64,000 bases of DNA from Setophaga petechia. Taxonomy: Eukaryota; Chordata; Aves; Passeriformes; Parulidae. Under the pieces are notes generated by a model. It was given only the letters and a program-made list of their open reading frames with translations, was not told where the DNA came from and searched no databases. Positions 48,592 through 58,605 of this stretch are shown piece by piece (within the stretch, counting starts at the first letter, position 1; the number at the start of each line of letters is the position of its first letter). The DNA lies in NCBI GenBank assembly GCA_024362935.1, contig JANCRA010000025.1, positions 9,636,936 to 9,700,935 on the forward strand, in the 5' to 3' direction. Both the position numbers and the translations under genes were made by a program.

Positions 48592-48614
48592 GTTTTTAAG
48601 CCCCCGAGGATACA
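48592..48614 (+). other. PTHLH: PTHLH 5' UTR part of the first coding exon, with upstream 3' splice site
   Basis: The bases before the exon read CTCTCTTTCCTTGCAG, a strong polypyrimidine tract and AG acceptor ending at 48591. This indicates that at least one noncoding exon lies upstream, as in mammals. The 23-base leader contains no upstream ATG. Confidence 0.8.
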
Positions 48615-48715
48615 ATGTTCGCTAAACTCTTCCAGCAGTGGAGTTTTGCAGTGTTCCTGCTGAGTTATTCCGTGCCCTCCTACGGGAGATCAGTCGAGGG
48701 GATCAGCCGCAGACT
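48615..48715 (+). CDS. PTHLH: PTHLH coding exon 1: signal peptide and most of the propeptide
   Basis: This segment encodes residues 1-33 and two bases of codon 34. It contains the hydrophobic run [10 protein letters not shown] followed by the [10 protein letters not shown] propeptide. It ends at a consensus donor, CT|GTGAGT, and leaves the frame in phase 2. The exon begins upstream at 48592, straight after a polypyrimidine-AG acceptor, so 23 bases of 5' UTR belong to the same exon. The phase and position of the break, just before the LKR processing site, match the known vertebrate PTHLH gene structure. Confidence 0.96.
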
Positions 48716-51700
48716 GTGAGTTTCTCTTTTCCTTTTCTTCTTTGCCTTTATCCGCCCTGGCTGCGGCGGCGGGGCCGTGGGGATGGAGGGAAGGAGGGAT
48801 GGAGGGAAGAAGGGATGGAGGGAAGGAGGGAGCCCGGGAGGCTCCGCAGCGCTGCCGGCTCTGCGCGGGGCCGGCCCGGGTTACCTGCCCCAGGTGCTCA
48901 CCTGAGAGCCAGGAGGAGGCGTTGGGGCAGGGAAGGGGCGCTTTGCAGCTGTCTGACCTTACAGAGCTCCGGGAGAGGCGATGTGAAAGCTCAGGGGCTT
49001 CTCTTCCCACACACCTGGGTGATTGTTGGGCAGCTGCCTGGGACCCTGGCAGGGAGCATCCCGGTTTATCCAAATGCTGTGTGTGTGTGTTACACTGACT
49101 TACAGACACTTGCTCGGCTCCGGCGTGGAACCAGTATTGATAGGGGTAGGGGAAACACGCAAAAGTGAGGGACATCATGACACTGAAGTACTGAACAATT
49201 TCTTTGGACTTCTGCCACTTCAGGGGAAAAAAAAAATTCAAAGGGAGTCCAGTATCTTACTTATAGGCAGAGGCATATTTTTTGATAAAGGATAGTGTAA
49301 CTTAAGACAGTCTGTTCAGGAAATGACCTTTTTGCTTCTTCCAAAATAATCAGCCTGGTTTATAGTAATACCCGTACACAAAGTGCAGGAGAGGGCTCTG
49401 TGCTGATGCAGGAGCAGCTGTCTCACACATCCAACTCGCTGGCTTTCTCTGGACTTGCATCAGATTTTCTAAGGAAGAAACACCTCAGTCACACTGGGGA
49501 GGGCTGTATTGTTATCCAGTTCCAAAGGAAGCCAAGCTGGAGAAAGAGTGCTGGAAAATCCGATCACAACTTACAGGGAAACATGACACAGCAAACAATT
49601 TCAGATGGGTTTCCTTGTAAATGTTTTATTACATACATAAAGACAAGCTCTCCAAATAGCATTTCCTGTACCAGTTAAGCAACACACATAATAATAATAA
49701 TAATTTTTAAAAACCCCAAACACCCAAAAGAAAAAAAAATATAATTACCCCAGATGAAGCGACTTCAGACACACCTAAAGTTTGGCACCAGGCAGAGAGC
49801 TATTACAAATCTCCTACAGCAAATTGTGTAGAACATGTTATTGCTGATAATGTTACAGTGTATTATTCTCAGTCCATTAACTTTTAACTGCTTTGTACTC
49901 CTGAAAGCTGTTCTTGGGCTATTTGTTTCTTTTGGGACCAGATTATATAGAGAAATCAAACTTCAGTTTCAAAAATAAATAAAAAAAAGAAAATAGTTGA
50001 AGTGCAGTTAGATGCTGTTATTTTCTTGGCTAGGAAACTCTGAACTGGATCTAAGCCAAAATTGGTTGTAAAAAAAAAAAAAAAGATTTGCAGAGAAATA
50101 CTCTTTCTCTTTTTGAAGTTAGTGTAGTTCTAACACTTGTTTTTAAAGGTCAGGATTAGAGGTCTTCCCAACTTCCCCATTCTGTCCCGCCAGGGGGGAA
50201 GAAAAGTGTAAGCTAACCAGTGAAAACGCATTTCTCAGCCCCCTCTTTGCTCTGGCATGTAAAACACACACAAGAAACCAGTCAGCTGTCAGTTAGTGGC
50301 ATTCATGTAGTTTTGTTTGTGGGCACAGCACAAACACAGACACCACACTCAAACATGTGTCCTGTTTTAATATCACCACAAACCATTCCTAGAGTTAATG
50401 GTTAATAACTCATTTAGACTCTGAGAATTTTTTTTCCTCAGTCAAAAACTTAAGCCAGTAGTGGATGAAAATACTGAAGCGCATTATTATAGACATGCAA
50501 AAATAATCAAAATTACATAGGCCTGGTTCTACAGACTTTGCTGAAGCAAATATCTCATGGCAAGCAACAGCAAATTGTCCCAAGAAAAGATTTCCAGACA
50601 TGTTATTTGTTATAGGAGTGCTTTAGCTGCTAAAGAACTTCTGAGAAGCCAGTAATGTCTCAAAATGAAATTACATATTTTTATCATCATGTCCAGACAT
50701 CACAGCATCGTGTCCCTAGATCTGTTCAAAATATTTTTCTGAAGCCTGAGATAGGTTGAGCAGATTTCCCTCCCTTTGGAGTCAGTGGCAAGGGCATTCA
50801 CAGTCTTGCAAAATACAGAGAGCTGACTGAATCCTCCTCAGTTATTTTGCTGAATTTAGGATCAGACCCAACATGAACAGTCAAGGATAATAACAGTTAA
50901 ATAAGAGCAGCTCTCTGAGATAGAAAGTGGTAGCTTGAAGAATGTTGCCTTTTAGAAACGCTAGATATCTCAAGGAAAAAAAAAAATAAAAAAGGAGGAA
51001 TGTGCCTGAAAAGAGCAGCTTATCTGGAAGTACATGAAGTCAGGATAGTCACAAGTCATGGATTTCTGCTGCTCTCCCCATGATGAGACACTCAGCCTCA
51101 TGTGTACACAGTGTACTTGGATCCAGTAATTAGTTTGGATGCTCTGGTCAAGTACAAACCATCAACATCCCTCTCTCAAAAGTGTCTCCCACATGTAAGC
51201 TTAGCATTTACTGCTCTTGGTTTGGGTACAGGATCCTTTTCCTTGGAGGAGAGGTGTGTTTTATAGAAGGATGGAAGGGACCTCTAGTGGGTCATCTTAA
51301 CCCTAACAGCCTAATGTTTTTTTCCATATTGTGGCCAATATGTGAATGCAATCATTGCAGCCTCCATTGCCTTCCTGCTCTCAGTGTGTGGGTGAGATAT
51401 TGTTGATATCTCCATTATGAAGCACTTCTTACATCAGTCCTCTTGGGCAAGCCTTTCTCCACGACTTACAAACATAGGAGTTGTTTGAATAACTGAGGCA
51501 GAAGGAGCCAGGAGGTCACAGAGATATGTATCTACCACATCTTTGTTTCAAGGAGGTTTTTTGGTCTAGAGTATACAAAGGAAGCTGGTAGGCAAAATGT
51601 AATCCTTAAGTCTGGCTGAGTAATAGAAGTCATGTGAAATGTAACACTACATAATGTTATACAATCATCTGGAATAGCAGAATGTTATTTGGGGCCAGAC

Positions 51701-54700
51701 TTGATGCTAAATATCATACAGACATTTAAAGAGAAACCTTCCCTCTTTGGCACACCAGTCCCTCACACGTCAATCCCTGCATTATTTTGGAAATGCATAC
51801 TCACTCAAGATGTAGATCTTGTAATGCTCTCTGACTGCCTTGTGTGTACTGGAACCAAATGTTTAGCTTTCAGCTCTGTAAAATGGAATAGGCTTTCAAT
51901 CAAGAGGACTTTAATAACAGGCTTTGGAGAGTCAAGATTTTGTCACAGTGGGGAAGCTGACCAAATACACATTAGAGGATTAAGGCAGCTTTGGGTTGTC
52001 TGTGATAGAAGGAATTATCCTTGGTAGTTCACAAGAGGCAGTAGGAAAGCTTTGCTCATCACATGAGACACTGGTTTACACTCCCTAAAGCACAGGGATT
52101 TCATACACTTTCTATGAACTAGGAGGGTGAAAGCAGAACTGCATTTCCCATGCAAATTTGCTGAGAAAATAGGCTACTGATGCTCAGAATGTAACCTGAG
52201 TCACACTGGACAGCCTGACAGGCAGCACAGAGGCAGTCACACAGGGGAGCCCAGGGTTTTATTGGCCTACTTGCCAGTCAGGCTGACCCTAATGAGAAGG
52301 GTGTTGGAGATGGCTCTTATTCAAAAAACTTCTTCTGAGGCAGATCACAAGCTTGTGCTAATGATTACAGCTGCATTGAAGGGAAAGACATGATATGGGA
52401 TCAGCTGAATGCATTATCACATTGCATTTTTGCCTAAGGACATTTAGAAGAGGGGCATAAAATATTTGTCCTAAAGGCTGAAGTCATCCAAAACTGATTT
52501 TGGGACACTTCAAACACAGACAATATTCGATGACATGTGTACTCACAAACCTCTGTATATTCAGAGCTGATTTTGAGCAAGATTTTGACAGTCATCTTCC
52601 AGTTTCATTGTGGAATGGGGGAAAGCTCTTTGAATTTTGCACTGAGCAACAGAGATGTAGTGTCACTTCAATCCATCACTTGAACCTAATACTCAAAAAG
52701 TGCAGCCCTACAAAGACAGAAATTGAATGGGATCCTCTTAAAAGAAAGCTGCTTGAAATTGCCAAATTCCAGTAGCTCTGCTGTTGATCAAGTCGTAAAC
52801 CTGAAGAGTTTGGCTGAGGGGACTGAGAAAGAGAACCTGCAGAACACTCCCAAATATTCTGCAATTTCAAATCTGGTAACGTAGCAGGAGGGATGGAAAG
52901 AAGGAATATTCACACCCAGTGAATATGTGTCTTCTTCCAGTTCACCTGCATGCAGAAACCACTTCTTACCCAGCTAATTGACCAAATGATTATAGGACAA
53001 GCAAGGCAGTGAATGGAATTTCTTTGGCCAGTGAGAATCCAGTCACATGCCATATCCTGATGCTAGAGGAGAGATTCCATAGCCAAACTCTGCATGCTGG
53101 AGTAGAGCAATTGGAAGGATAAACTGTATTATTGCATTCATGGGAACGTAGCTGAAATCCCAGCTTGTGCTCTGTCTGTGGTTCACAGCACAGCTGTGCA
53201 TCTATTCCACTGCAAGAAAAAGGCATGTATTTTCTCACATTTTCTCTAGTTATTTATTATCCAGGTGTCATTTGTATCTTCTTTCCTCAGATGTTTAATA
53301 CATTCCTTGCCAGTACAACATCTCTAAAAGACAGATAGCTACTCAGCTCCCAGTTCCTTGAAAACAAGACACAGCTCAGTGTACCAAAAGGTCAGGATGA
53401 ACTCTGGAAAAACCTCTCTAACAAACCAGGATGCTCTTGAAGAAGATCCAGAGAAGAGGGTTAGCATAAAATTCAGACAGCACAGCAGACAAGAAATTTG
53501 GTCCCAGAAATTCACACTTCAAGCAATACTAGGAGGGCATCTAAAACCATAATTAGACACAAGTGAGCAAACAGTAAATCCACATGAGTGGCTGAGGCTA
53601 TTCTCTGCTGATGCTCAGCCTGCCTCCTTGGATAGCTCATTATGGACTGAAGTGCCTGTGCTTTAGGCACCCAAATTCAAATATTTTTCCCTTACACTCT
53701 TGCATTTGGGCTTATTTAAATGTAGGAGTAAAATGCACTTTAATATGCCTGTTTATGTTTTTGAAATACATGACTGAGCAGAAGAAAATCACCAGAATGA
53801 TGCTGTATAAACTGCTTCCGACCCCAGCACAAGTGCTGGGTTTTCCCTCTCTTGCTGCATTATCTGACCCTTTAGTTTTCCTATCTCTGAGTAGGAGAGA
53901 TAGGAACTGCCTTCCTGCTTTTACTGCCTCAAGTGTGATATATTAAGAGTCATGATGCTTTCCTAGAACAGGGCAGTGACTAATCCAGCTCCAGTGGTGT
54001 GTGATCGGTCAGCTGAGAATTATTACCCGCTTAGGTCTTTCCCTTCTCTGCTGAGAGCAGCTACTCTGAGGATGAAGCAGGACTTGTTCCAGCAGTCTGG
54101 CTTCACTGGATGCCTCCAAGCCTGGTACATGGTCACTGTGGCCACCACAGCCAGAGAAGAGAGGAGCTCTGCCAAACATTGGGCAATAACCAAATCCTAA
54201 ACATTTTTTCCCTCTCCTCTCTCTTCTTCCTTTAGCAAACGGGCTGTATCAGAGCACCAGCTATTGCATGACAAGGGCAAGTCAATCCAAGACTTAAGAA
54301 GAAGAATATTCCTTCAAAATTTAATCGAAGGGGTCAACACTGCAGAGATCCGTGCAACGTCGGAGGTGTCGCCGAACCCTAAACCTGCCACCAACACCAA
54401 GAACTACCCTGTCCGGTTTGGCAGTGAGGATGAGGGCAGATACCTCACTCAGGAGACAAACAAATCACAGACCTACAAGGAGCAGCCCCTGAAGGCGTCG
54501 GGGAAGAAAAAGAAAGCAAAGCCTGGAAAGCGTAAGGAGCAAGAGAAGAAAAAGAGGCGAACCCGCTCAGCTTGGCTAAATCCTGGCTTGTACGGAGACG
54601 TCGTGACCGAGAGCCCACTCTTGGACATCTCTGTTACTACACACAATCAAACTTTAAGGTAATTCTGCTGTATTCTTTTGGGGAGCATGCCATGCGTTTA

Positions 54701-57700
54701 GCTGAAGTTGTTATCCCTTGGCGTGAGAGGCTGAGGCCAAGGCCTTGCTCAAACTGGGAGTAAAAGCAGATTTTTGTGCTTGTGACTTGGCAGTGGCTTT
54801 TCAAGCACAGTCTCTGTAGGTAAGTGCCTCTTCCACCTTGCACTGGGGACAGAGACTTTCTTTCCTATGAGACACAATTCAGGTAAACAACTTATTGCCA
54901 AAATCTGCTTCCTAAAGCTGAGTAGCAAGTGAAGATAATTCTGTAAAAAGGAAGCACATCACAGTCACTAAATTTTCCCTTCCTGCTTTACCTCTAGTGT
55001 ATCTCACATCATATCTTGGTCCCACACTTGGGCCTCAGCAGATTGAAAGCTTTGACTTTTATTTAAGGCTTTGCATCTATAAAATGGTGATGTTTTCTCT
55101 CCTTCCTCTCAACACCTCCCCTTTTTGGCAACTTTCCTACCCTTGCTTTACAGTTTTTCATTTCACAGTTTAACCTTAGGGGAGAACATGGAAAAATTCT
55201 CTCTCGGTAATATCTGCAAACAACGCAGACCAGCCTTTCACCATAAAATTTTCCCTGCCATTAGGATTTTCTAATTCAGCTCCATCCTTTTGCCAGCTTA
55301 TGAAGCAATTACATTGCTGCTTAAAAATGTTTGGCATTGCTCTTGGAGAGGGACATGCTTCCCTCATGCATGACAGCAAAGGGTTTTTAGGGCAGTGGCG
55401 TGGAGACATCAGCCTAGAGGTCCCAAGTGAGTCATCCCCTTGCAGTCATCTCAGCTTGAGTGGAAATCTACACACTTGCAGACAAAGCCAAAGATTCCAC
55501 TCTTCATTCCTCCTCAAATGTTTGCATTTCACCAGTAAAACCCCACTCTTCTATCTCCTCCTGGCCTTCACCTTGGCAGGACAGAGACATCTGAGCAGTG
55601 CCACTTGCTTGCAGTAAATCCCTTGGAGAGAGACACCGGCTGTGGGATTTACTAAAATTCCAGCCTGGGGTTTAGCTTTATAGGCCACAGTTTCCAATGT
55701 GCTCCATCACCTCAGCTCATGCTGGCATCTACAGGAGCTGCCAACACCTGGGGTTGGACACTCAGACCATGGGCCAGGGTATCCCAGACCATGGGCCAGG
55801 GTAACCCAGACCATAAATCAGGGTATCCCTGACCATGGGACAGGGTATCCCAGACCATAAACCAGGATATCCCAGACTACAGACCAGTTGATGTGGCTGT
55901 AGCAGGTAGAAAGGAAGTAAGGGATAATGGTTTGTCTCAGCACCTTAGGAAAGGCAAACTTCAGGATTCTATTCAGGAGGTTTCAACAGGTATCAAGGGA
56001 CTGTGTTGGTCAGTAAACAACACCTGTCTTGTGCACAAAGAAGACTAGAATGTAGAAGAAAACATCCTAGGCAATTTCAACAGTTCTTTTTCTTGCTGTG
56101 CTGTCTTTGGTGTCCATCTAATGGGATATATAAAAGAGTTACAGGTTTTCTGATTTTCTCAGTTCAGCCTTCCTGTTTGAAGTGTGTCTGGATGGCTGAA
56201 GACTCTCAGCTTTACTGTGCAGTCCAACATTCAAATGCAGCATTTCAAACAGATTCCTAAAAGTAACCTGCATTTTAGATAATTAATTGGAGATGATTAA
56301 ACAAGGAGAATCCGTTAAAAAAGGAAAAGGGAATTCCTCCTTCACAAGTACAGAGAACATGTTGGTTCAGCCCTAACAAACTTGTAGTACCTGAGTTTTT
56401 AGTTATCTCAGTAGGCTGGCAAAAGATGTAAACTTTGAGCATGATTTTCACTGTATCTCTGGGCTTCTTTTCTGCTGGATTAAATCTTCATGTCAATTCT
56501 CTCTGATCAGTCTTGAAAATAAAATTTTGGGTTTAGGTCTAAAAGAAATGGACAACAATAAGATAAAACTCTAGATCTTTTGACTTACTACAAGGAATAT
56601 CTCATGGAAGAAGCCAATCTTGCTAAACCTAGGTCCAAATCAAAGAATGCAGCTTACAAATTATCATTAGTACAGAGCCCACTGTCAAGATGTGGCTTAG
56701 CTAAACTTTAAAACCAAGACTAAAATCCAGGCTAAATTGAAAATGTCACCCTCTTAGAAATAGGCCTGAGTGGTGCAGACACACACACATACAGCCATGC
56801 TGTATGAATCATGTGCCAGTGTTACACCTCTTGGAATATATCCTGAAATGGACCCTAATATGTTTTTAGCTAATTATCAAGGAGCTTCATGTTAGCATTT
56901 CCATTCCAGGCACTTTAAAAGTTATTTCTCATGAACATTCCAGCTGTATTTCCATTTAAATTAAATTAAGGTGCTCTTACTTAATTTCCAAGAAAACCTT
57001 TTGAATGAGTAAACTGACAAATGATAGATGTAGCTTCCCTTTTAATGTGCATGCTAAGAAAACCTTTTGAACTCTCCAGGAGCTGAGTTTTGTTGTGCCT
57101 CACATCCCCACTCTTTTGCCACATGGGATGTTACCCCCAGCCCTGGTGCTCAGTCCTGCAGCAGAGGGAATCCCACTCCATCCTGTTTCTCCACATTCCA
57201 CCCTTAGGTGTTTCCCAGGGAACCCCTAAAAAACACATGTGCTGTTCACAGGAACAGAAGGGAAAAAACACCTCAACCCTTCAGCATTTCCTGCAGCACC
57301 TCTGAGCAACTTGGTGTTGGAGTACAAGGAATCCACTGAAAGCTCTGCTTTGTTCTCATGGGGAGAGAGCTCACACCAGCCTGCATCATGCCCTGGAAAG
57401 CTCCCAGCTCCCAGGACTGGCTGCAGCTGATTGCTGAATGCAGCAGGAGCTGGAGGGTAACAGGATGGCATGGTTGCTTTCTTTCAGGACCAACTGTCTG
57501 GCTCCCAGAGAGAAAGTATCAGGATTAGAGGGTTATTATTCAGGATTATTTTCTCTCATTCAGTCACAGGAGGAGATGCTATCACGGGTGTACTTGCTCC
57601 AAGCCCTGAGCTTTGCTCACACACACCACAGCCCCCTGCCTAAGGGGTGGTCTATCAGTGGGAAAAGAGACCAAATAAGCTCCATGGCACTGTTTTAATC

Positions 57701-58145
57701 AGAACATGGCATCACACCCCAGCAGTTAACACCCCATCCCCGCAGCATTAACAAGGAGTACTGTATTTTTTTTTCAGCACTTGACAGTTTTATCATAGGG
57801 TGATACAATTCTTCTGCCTGTAGCACTCACAAATCTTCTTGCATGAGGCTCAAAATAAAAAAAAAAGCCCCTTTCCATTCCTCTGAGGGTGACAAACTGT
57901 GGGTCATCACACTTCTAGAGGGGTTGCATTGAGAAAAACATAACAGAGACCTTGAATAAATGTCTAAAACTGTGACATGGTCAAACAGGCCCTGTTATGG
58001 CAGAGGGTTACTAGCAAGGCACACCTGTTACAGTCTGTGGCACTATTGCTATTGATTCTATGTCCACACATTTGAAGTGAAAAAGTGAAAATTAATTAAT
58101 TTTTCTGTTTTTCCTGTCCTTTCTTTTCTTTGCAGGAGACGCTGA
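48615..58145 (+). CDS. PTHLH: Parathyroid hormone-like hormone (PTHrP) precursor, spliced coding region of three segments
   Basis: The coding sequence joins 48615-48715, 54236-54658 and 58136-58145, giving 177 codons plus stop. PTHrP is a secreted paracrine peptide that signals through the class B receptor PTH1R; in vertebrates it controls growth-plate chondrocytes, placental or eggshell-gland calcium handling and smooth-muscle tone. Seen in the translation: a hydrophobic signal segment (about residues 5-24), a propeptide ending RRLKR at 32-36, then mature residues starting [21 protein letters not shown] basic tract lies at mature 88-106 (two lysine/arginine clusters, known as the nuclear localisation region) and TRSAW at 107-111. 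The mature product is 141 residues, equal to a known mammalian form. The tail after residue 111 differs strongly from mammals. The start codon has A at -3 and directly precedes the signal peptide. Identity is very secure; the C-terminal exon choice is inferred from splice sites. Confidence 0.97.
48781..48831 (+). repeat. 16-bp G-rich minisatellite at the start of PTHLH intron 1
   Basis: Three consecutive 16-base units of the form GGATGGAGGGAAGRAG, followed by a partial unit, begin 65 bases after the donor. One A/G position differs between units. Confidence 0.85.
51260..51310 (-). mobile_element. Possible CR1 3'-end relic in PTHLH intron 1
   Basis: GGATGGAAGGGACCTCTAGT followed by GGGTCATCTTAACCC resembles the reversed 3' end of old CR1 elements. 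Only about 50 bases match, so this is weak. Confidence 0.4.
54236..54658 (+). CDS. PTHLH: PTHLH main coding exon: mature hormone, NLS and osteostatin region
   Basis: The exon starts after the acceptor TTCCTTTAG and completes the Leu-Lys-Arg processing site, then encodes mature residues 1-138 and two bases of codon 139. Mature 1-34 is the PTH1R-binding part; its first 21 residues look fully conserved, while the segment at 22-34 reads [13 protein letters not shown] and is bird-specific relative to mammals. The mid-region contains [17 protein letters not shown]. The basic tract at 88-106 is lysine-rich and TRSAW follows. The donor AG|GTAATT ends the exon. The open frame that begins at an internal Met at 54264 is only part of this exon and is not the true start. 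Confidence 0.97.
54657..54662 (+). other. PTHLH: Alternative stop by read-through of the PTHLH donor (139-residue mature form)
   Basis: If the donor at 54659 is not used, codon 175 reads AGG and the next codon is TAA (54660-54662), so the stop lies within intron bases +2 to +4 of the 5' splice site. The resulting precursor is 175 residues and the mature peptide 139. Mammals are known to make a 139-residue form from an mRNA that continues past this same point. No AATAAA was noted just downstream, so polyadenylation for this form is unclear. Confidence 0.7.
54659..58135 (+). other. PTHLH: PTHLH intron 2 (3.5 kb)
   Basis: The intron is bounded by GTAATT and TTTGCAG. It contains a 22-bp minisatellite at 55761-55887 and a perfect short inverted repeat at 56788-56806. 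Mammals have further alternative 3' exons in this interval; I could not identify an avian counterpart by reading. Confidence 0.8.
55761..55887 (+). repeat. 22-bp minisatellite in PTHLH intron 2
   Basis: Nearly six imperfect copies of a unit like CCCAGACCATGGGCCAGGGT plus AT. Copies alternate between CCATGGG and CCATAAA variants. Confidence 0.9.
58136..58145 (+). CDS. PTHLH: PTHLH terminal coding micro-segment (last two Arg codons and stop)
   Basis: After a long pyrimidine tract and TTTGCAG, the exon opens with GAGACGCTGA. Joined to the AG left by the previous exon this reads Arg-Arg-Arg-stop, so it adds two arginines to the read-through form. It lies directly before a 3' UTR with polyadenylation signals. 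The mammalian 141-residue form also ends with a very short basic addition (Arg-His) from a separate exon, which supports this junction. The splice is inferred, since no transcript is available. Confidence 0.85.
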
Positions 58146-58251
58146 TGTTTTCAGCAAGAGATATTTGGAAGACACATTGCAGTATTCTGTAATAGTGAAC
58201 ATATGGGAAGTATTAAAATATTTATTACCTGTAAATATTGTAAATGCTCAG

Positions 58252-58257
58252 AATAAA
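58252..58257 (+). promoter_or_regulatory. PTHLH: Proximal polyadenylation signal AATAAA
   Basis: A canonical AATAAA lies 107 bases after the stop codon and is followed by a T-rich stretch. Its use would give a short 3' UTR that keeps only the first AU-rich element. Confidence 0.65.
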
Positions 58258-58599
58258 ACCTTTTCCCCCCATTGCTCTCTGAAACTGCACATTTGGTTAT
58301 TGTGAATTTTCCTTTTTTTTTTTTTTGGCTAAGGCTAAGACAATTATTATTGTCCCATTTACCATAATTTATTTTGTTGACTGGTGTATTTATTTTGTGA
58401 ACGTATCTTGGTGCTGCTGACTTTCTATATTTTTTGTAACATAATGCACTTTAGATATACATATTGAGTACATTGATAACTGACATAAAATGTTCCTGTT
58501 TTGTGGTTGATTTCAATGAATGCCTACATACAATTGTTCAAACTGATTTCCCCTTGTGCATGTATAATAGCAGTATTTTAAAATTTGTAAAGAATGTCT

Positions 58600-58605
58600 A
58601 ATAAA
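58600..58605 (+). promoter_or_regulatory. PTHLH: Distal polyadenylation signal AATAAA
   Basis: A second canonical AATAAA lies about 455 bases after the stop codon in an AT-rich context. Using this site would retain the second AU-rich element. Confidence 0.65.

Larger units (their letters stand above)
46620..48960 (+). promoter_or_regulatory. PTHLH: Proximal CpG island and promoter region of PTHLH
   Basis: A second dense CpG block runs up to and past the first coding exon. It contains a 10-bp tandem repeat (47071-47138), a C-rich tract (47325-47359), a CATAAAG TATA-like site (48230-48236) and a GA-rich tract with G-triplets (48370-48455). Mammalian PTHLH has a GC-rich and a TATA-type promoter just before the coding exon, and this arrangement is compatible with that. 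The noncoding exon borders are not determined. Confidence 0.7.
48716..54235 (+). other. PTHLH: PTHLH intron 1 (5.5 kb)
   Basis: The intron is bounded by GTGAGT and TTTAG. The first 250 bases are still part of the CpG-rich block and contain a 16-bp G-rich minisatellite. The rest is AT-rich and unique-looking. A possible degraded CR1 3' end lies at about 51260-51310 on the minus strand. A stretch at about 52190-52450 has the non-repetitive, motif-dense look of a conserved noncoding element. No other coding exon was seen. Confidence 0.85.

Noticed and set aside
54264..54662. Open frame beginning at an internal Met as a separate gene
   Set aside because: It is the main PTHLH exon; this Met is a frame-internal start missing the signal peptide and the first residues of the hormone. 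The true start is at 48615.
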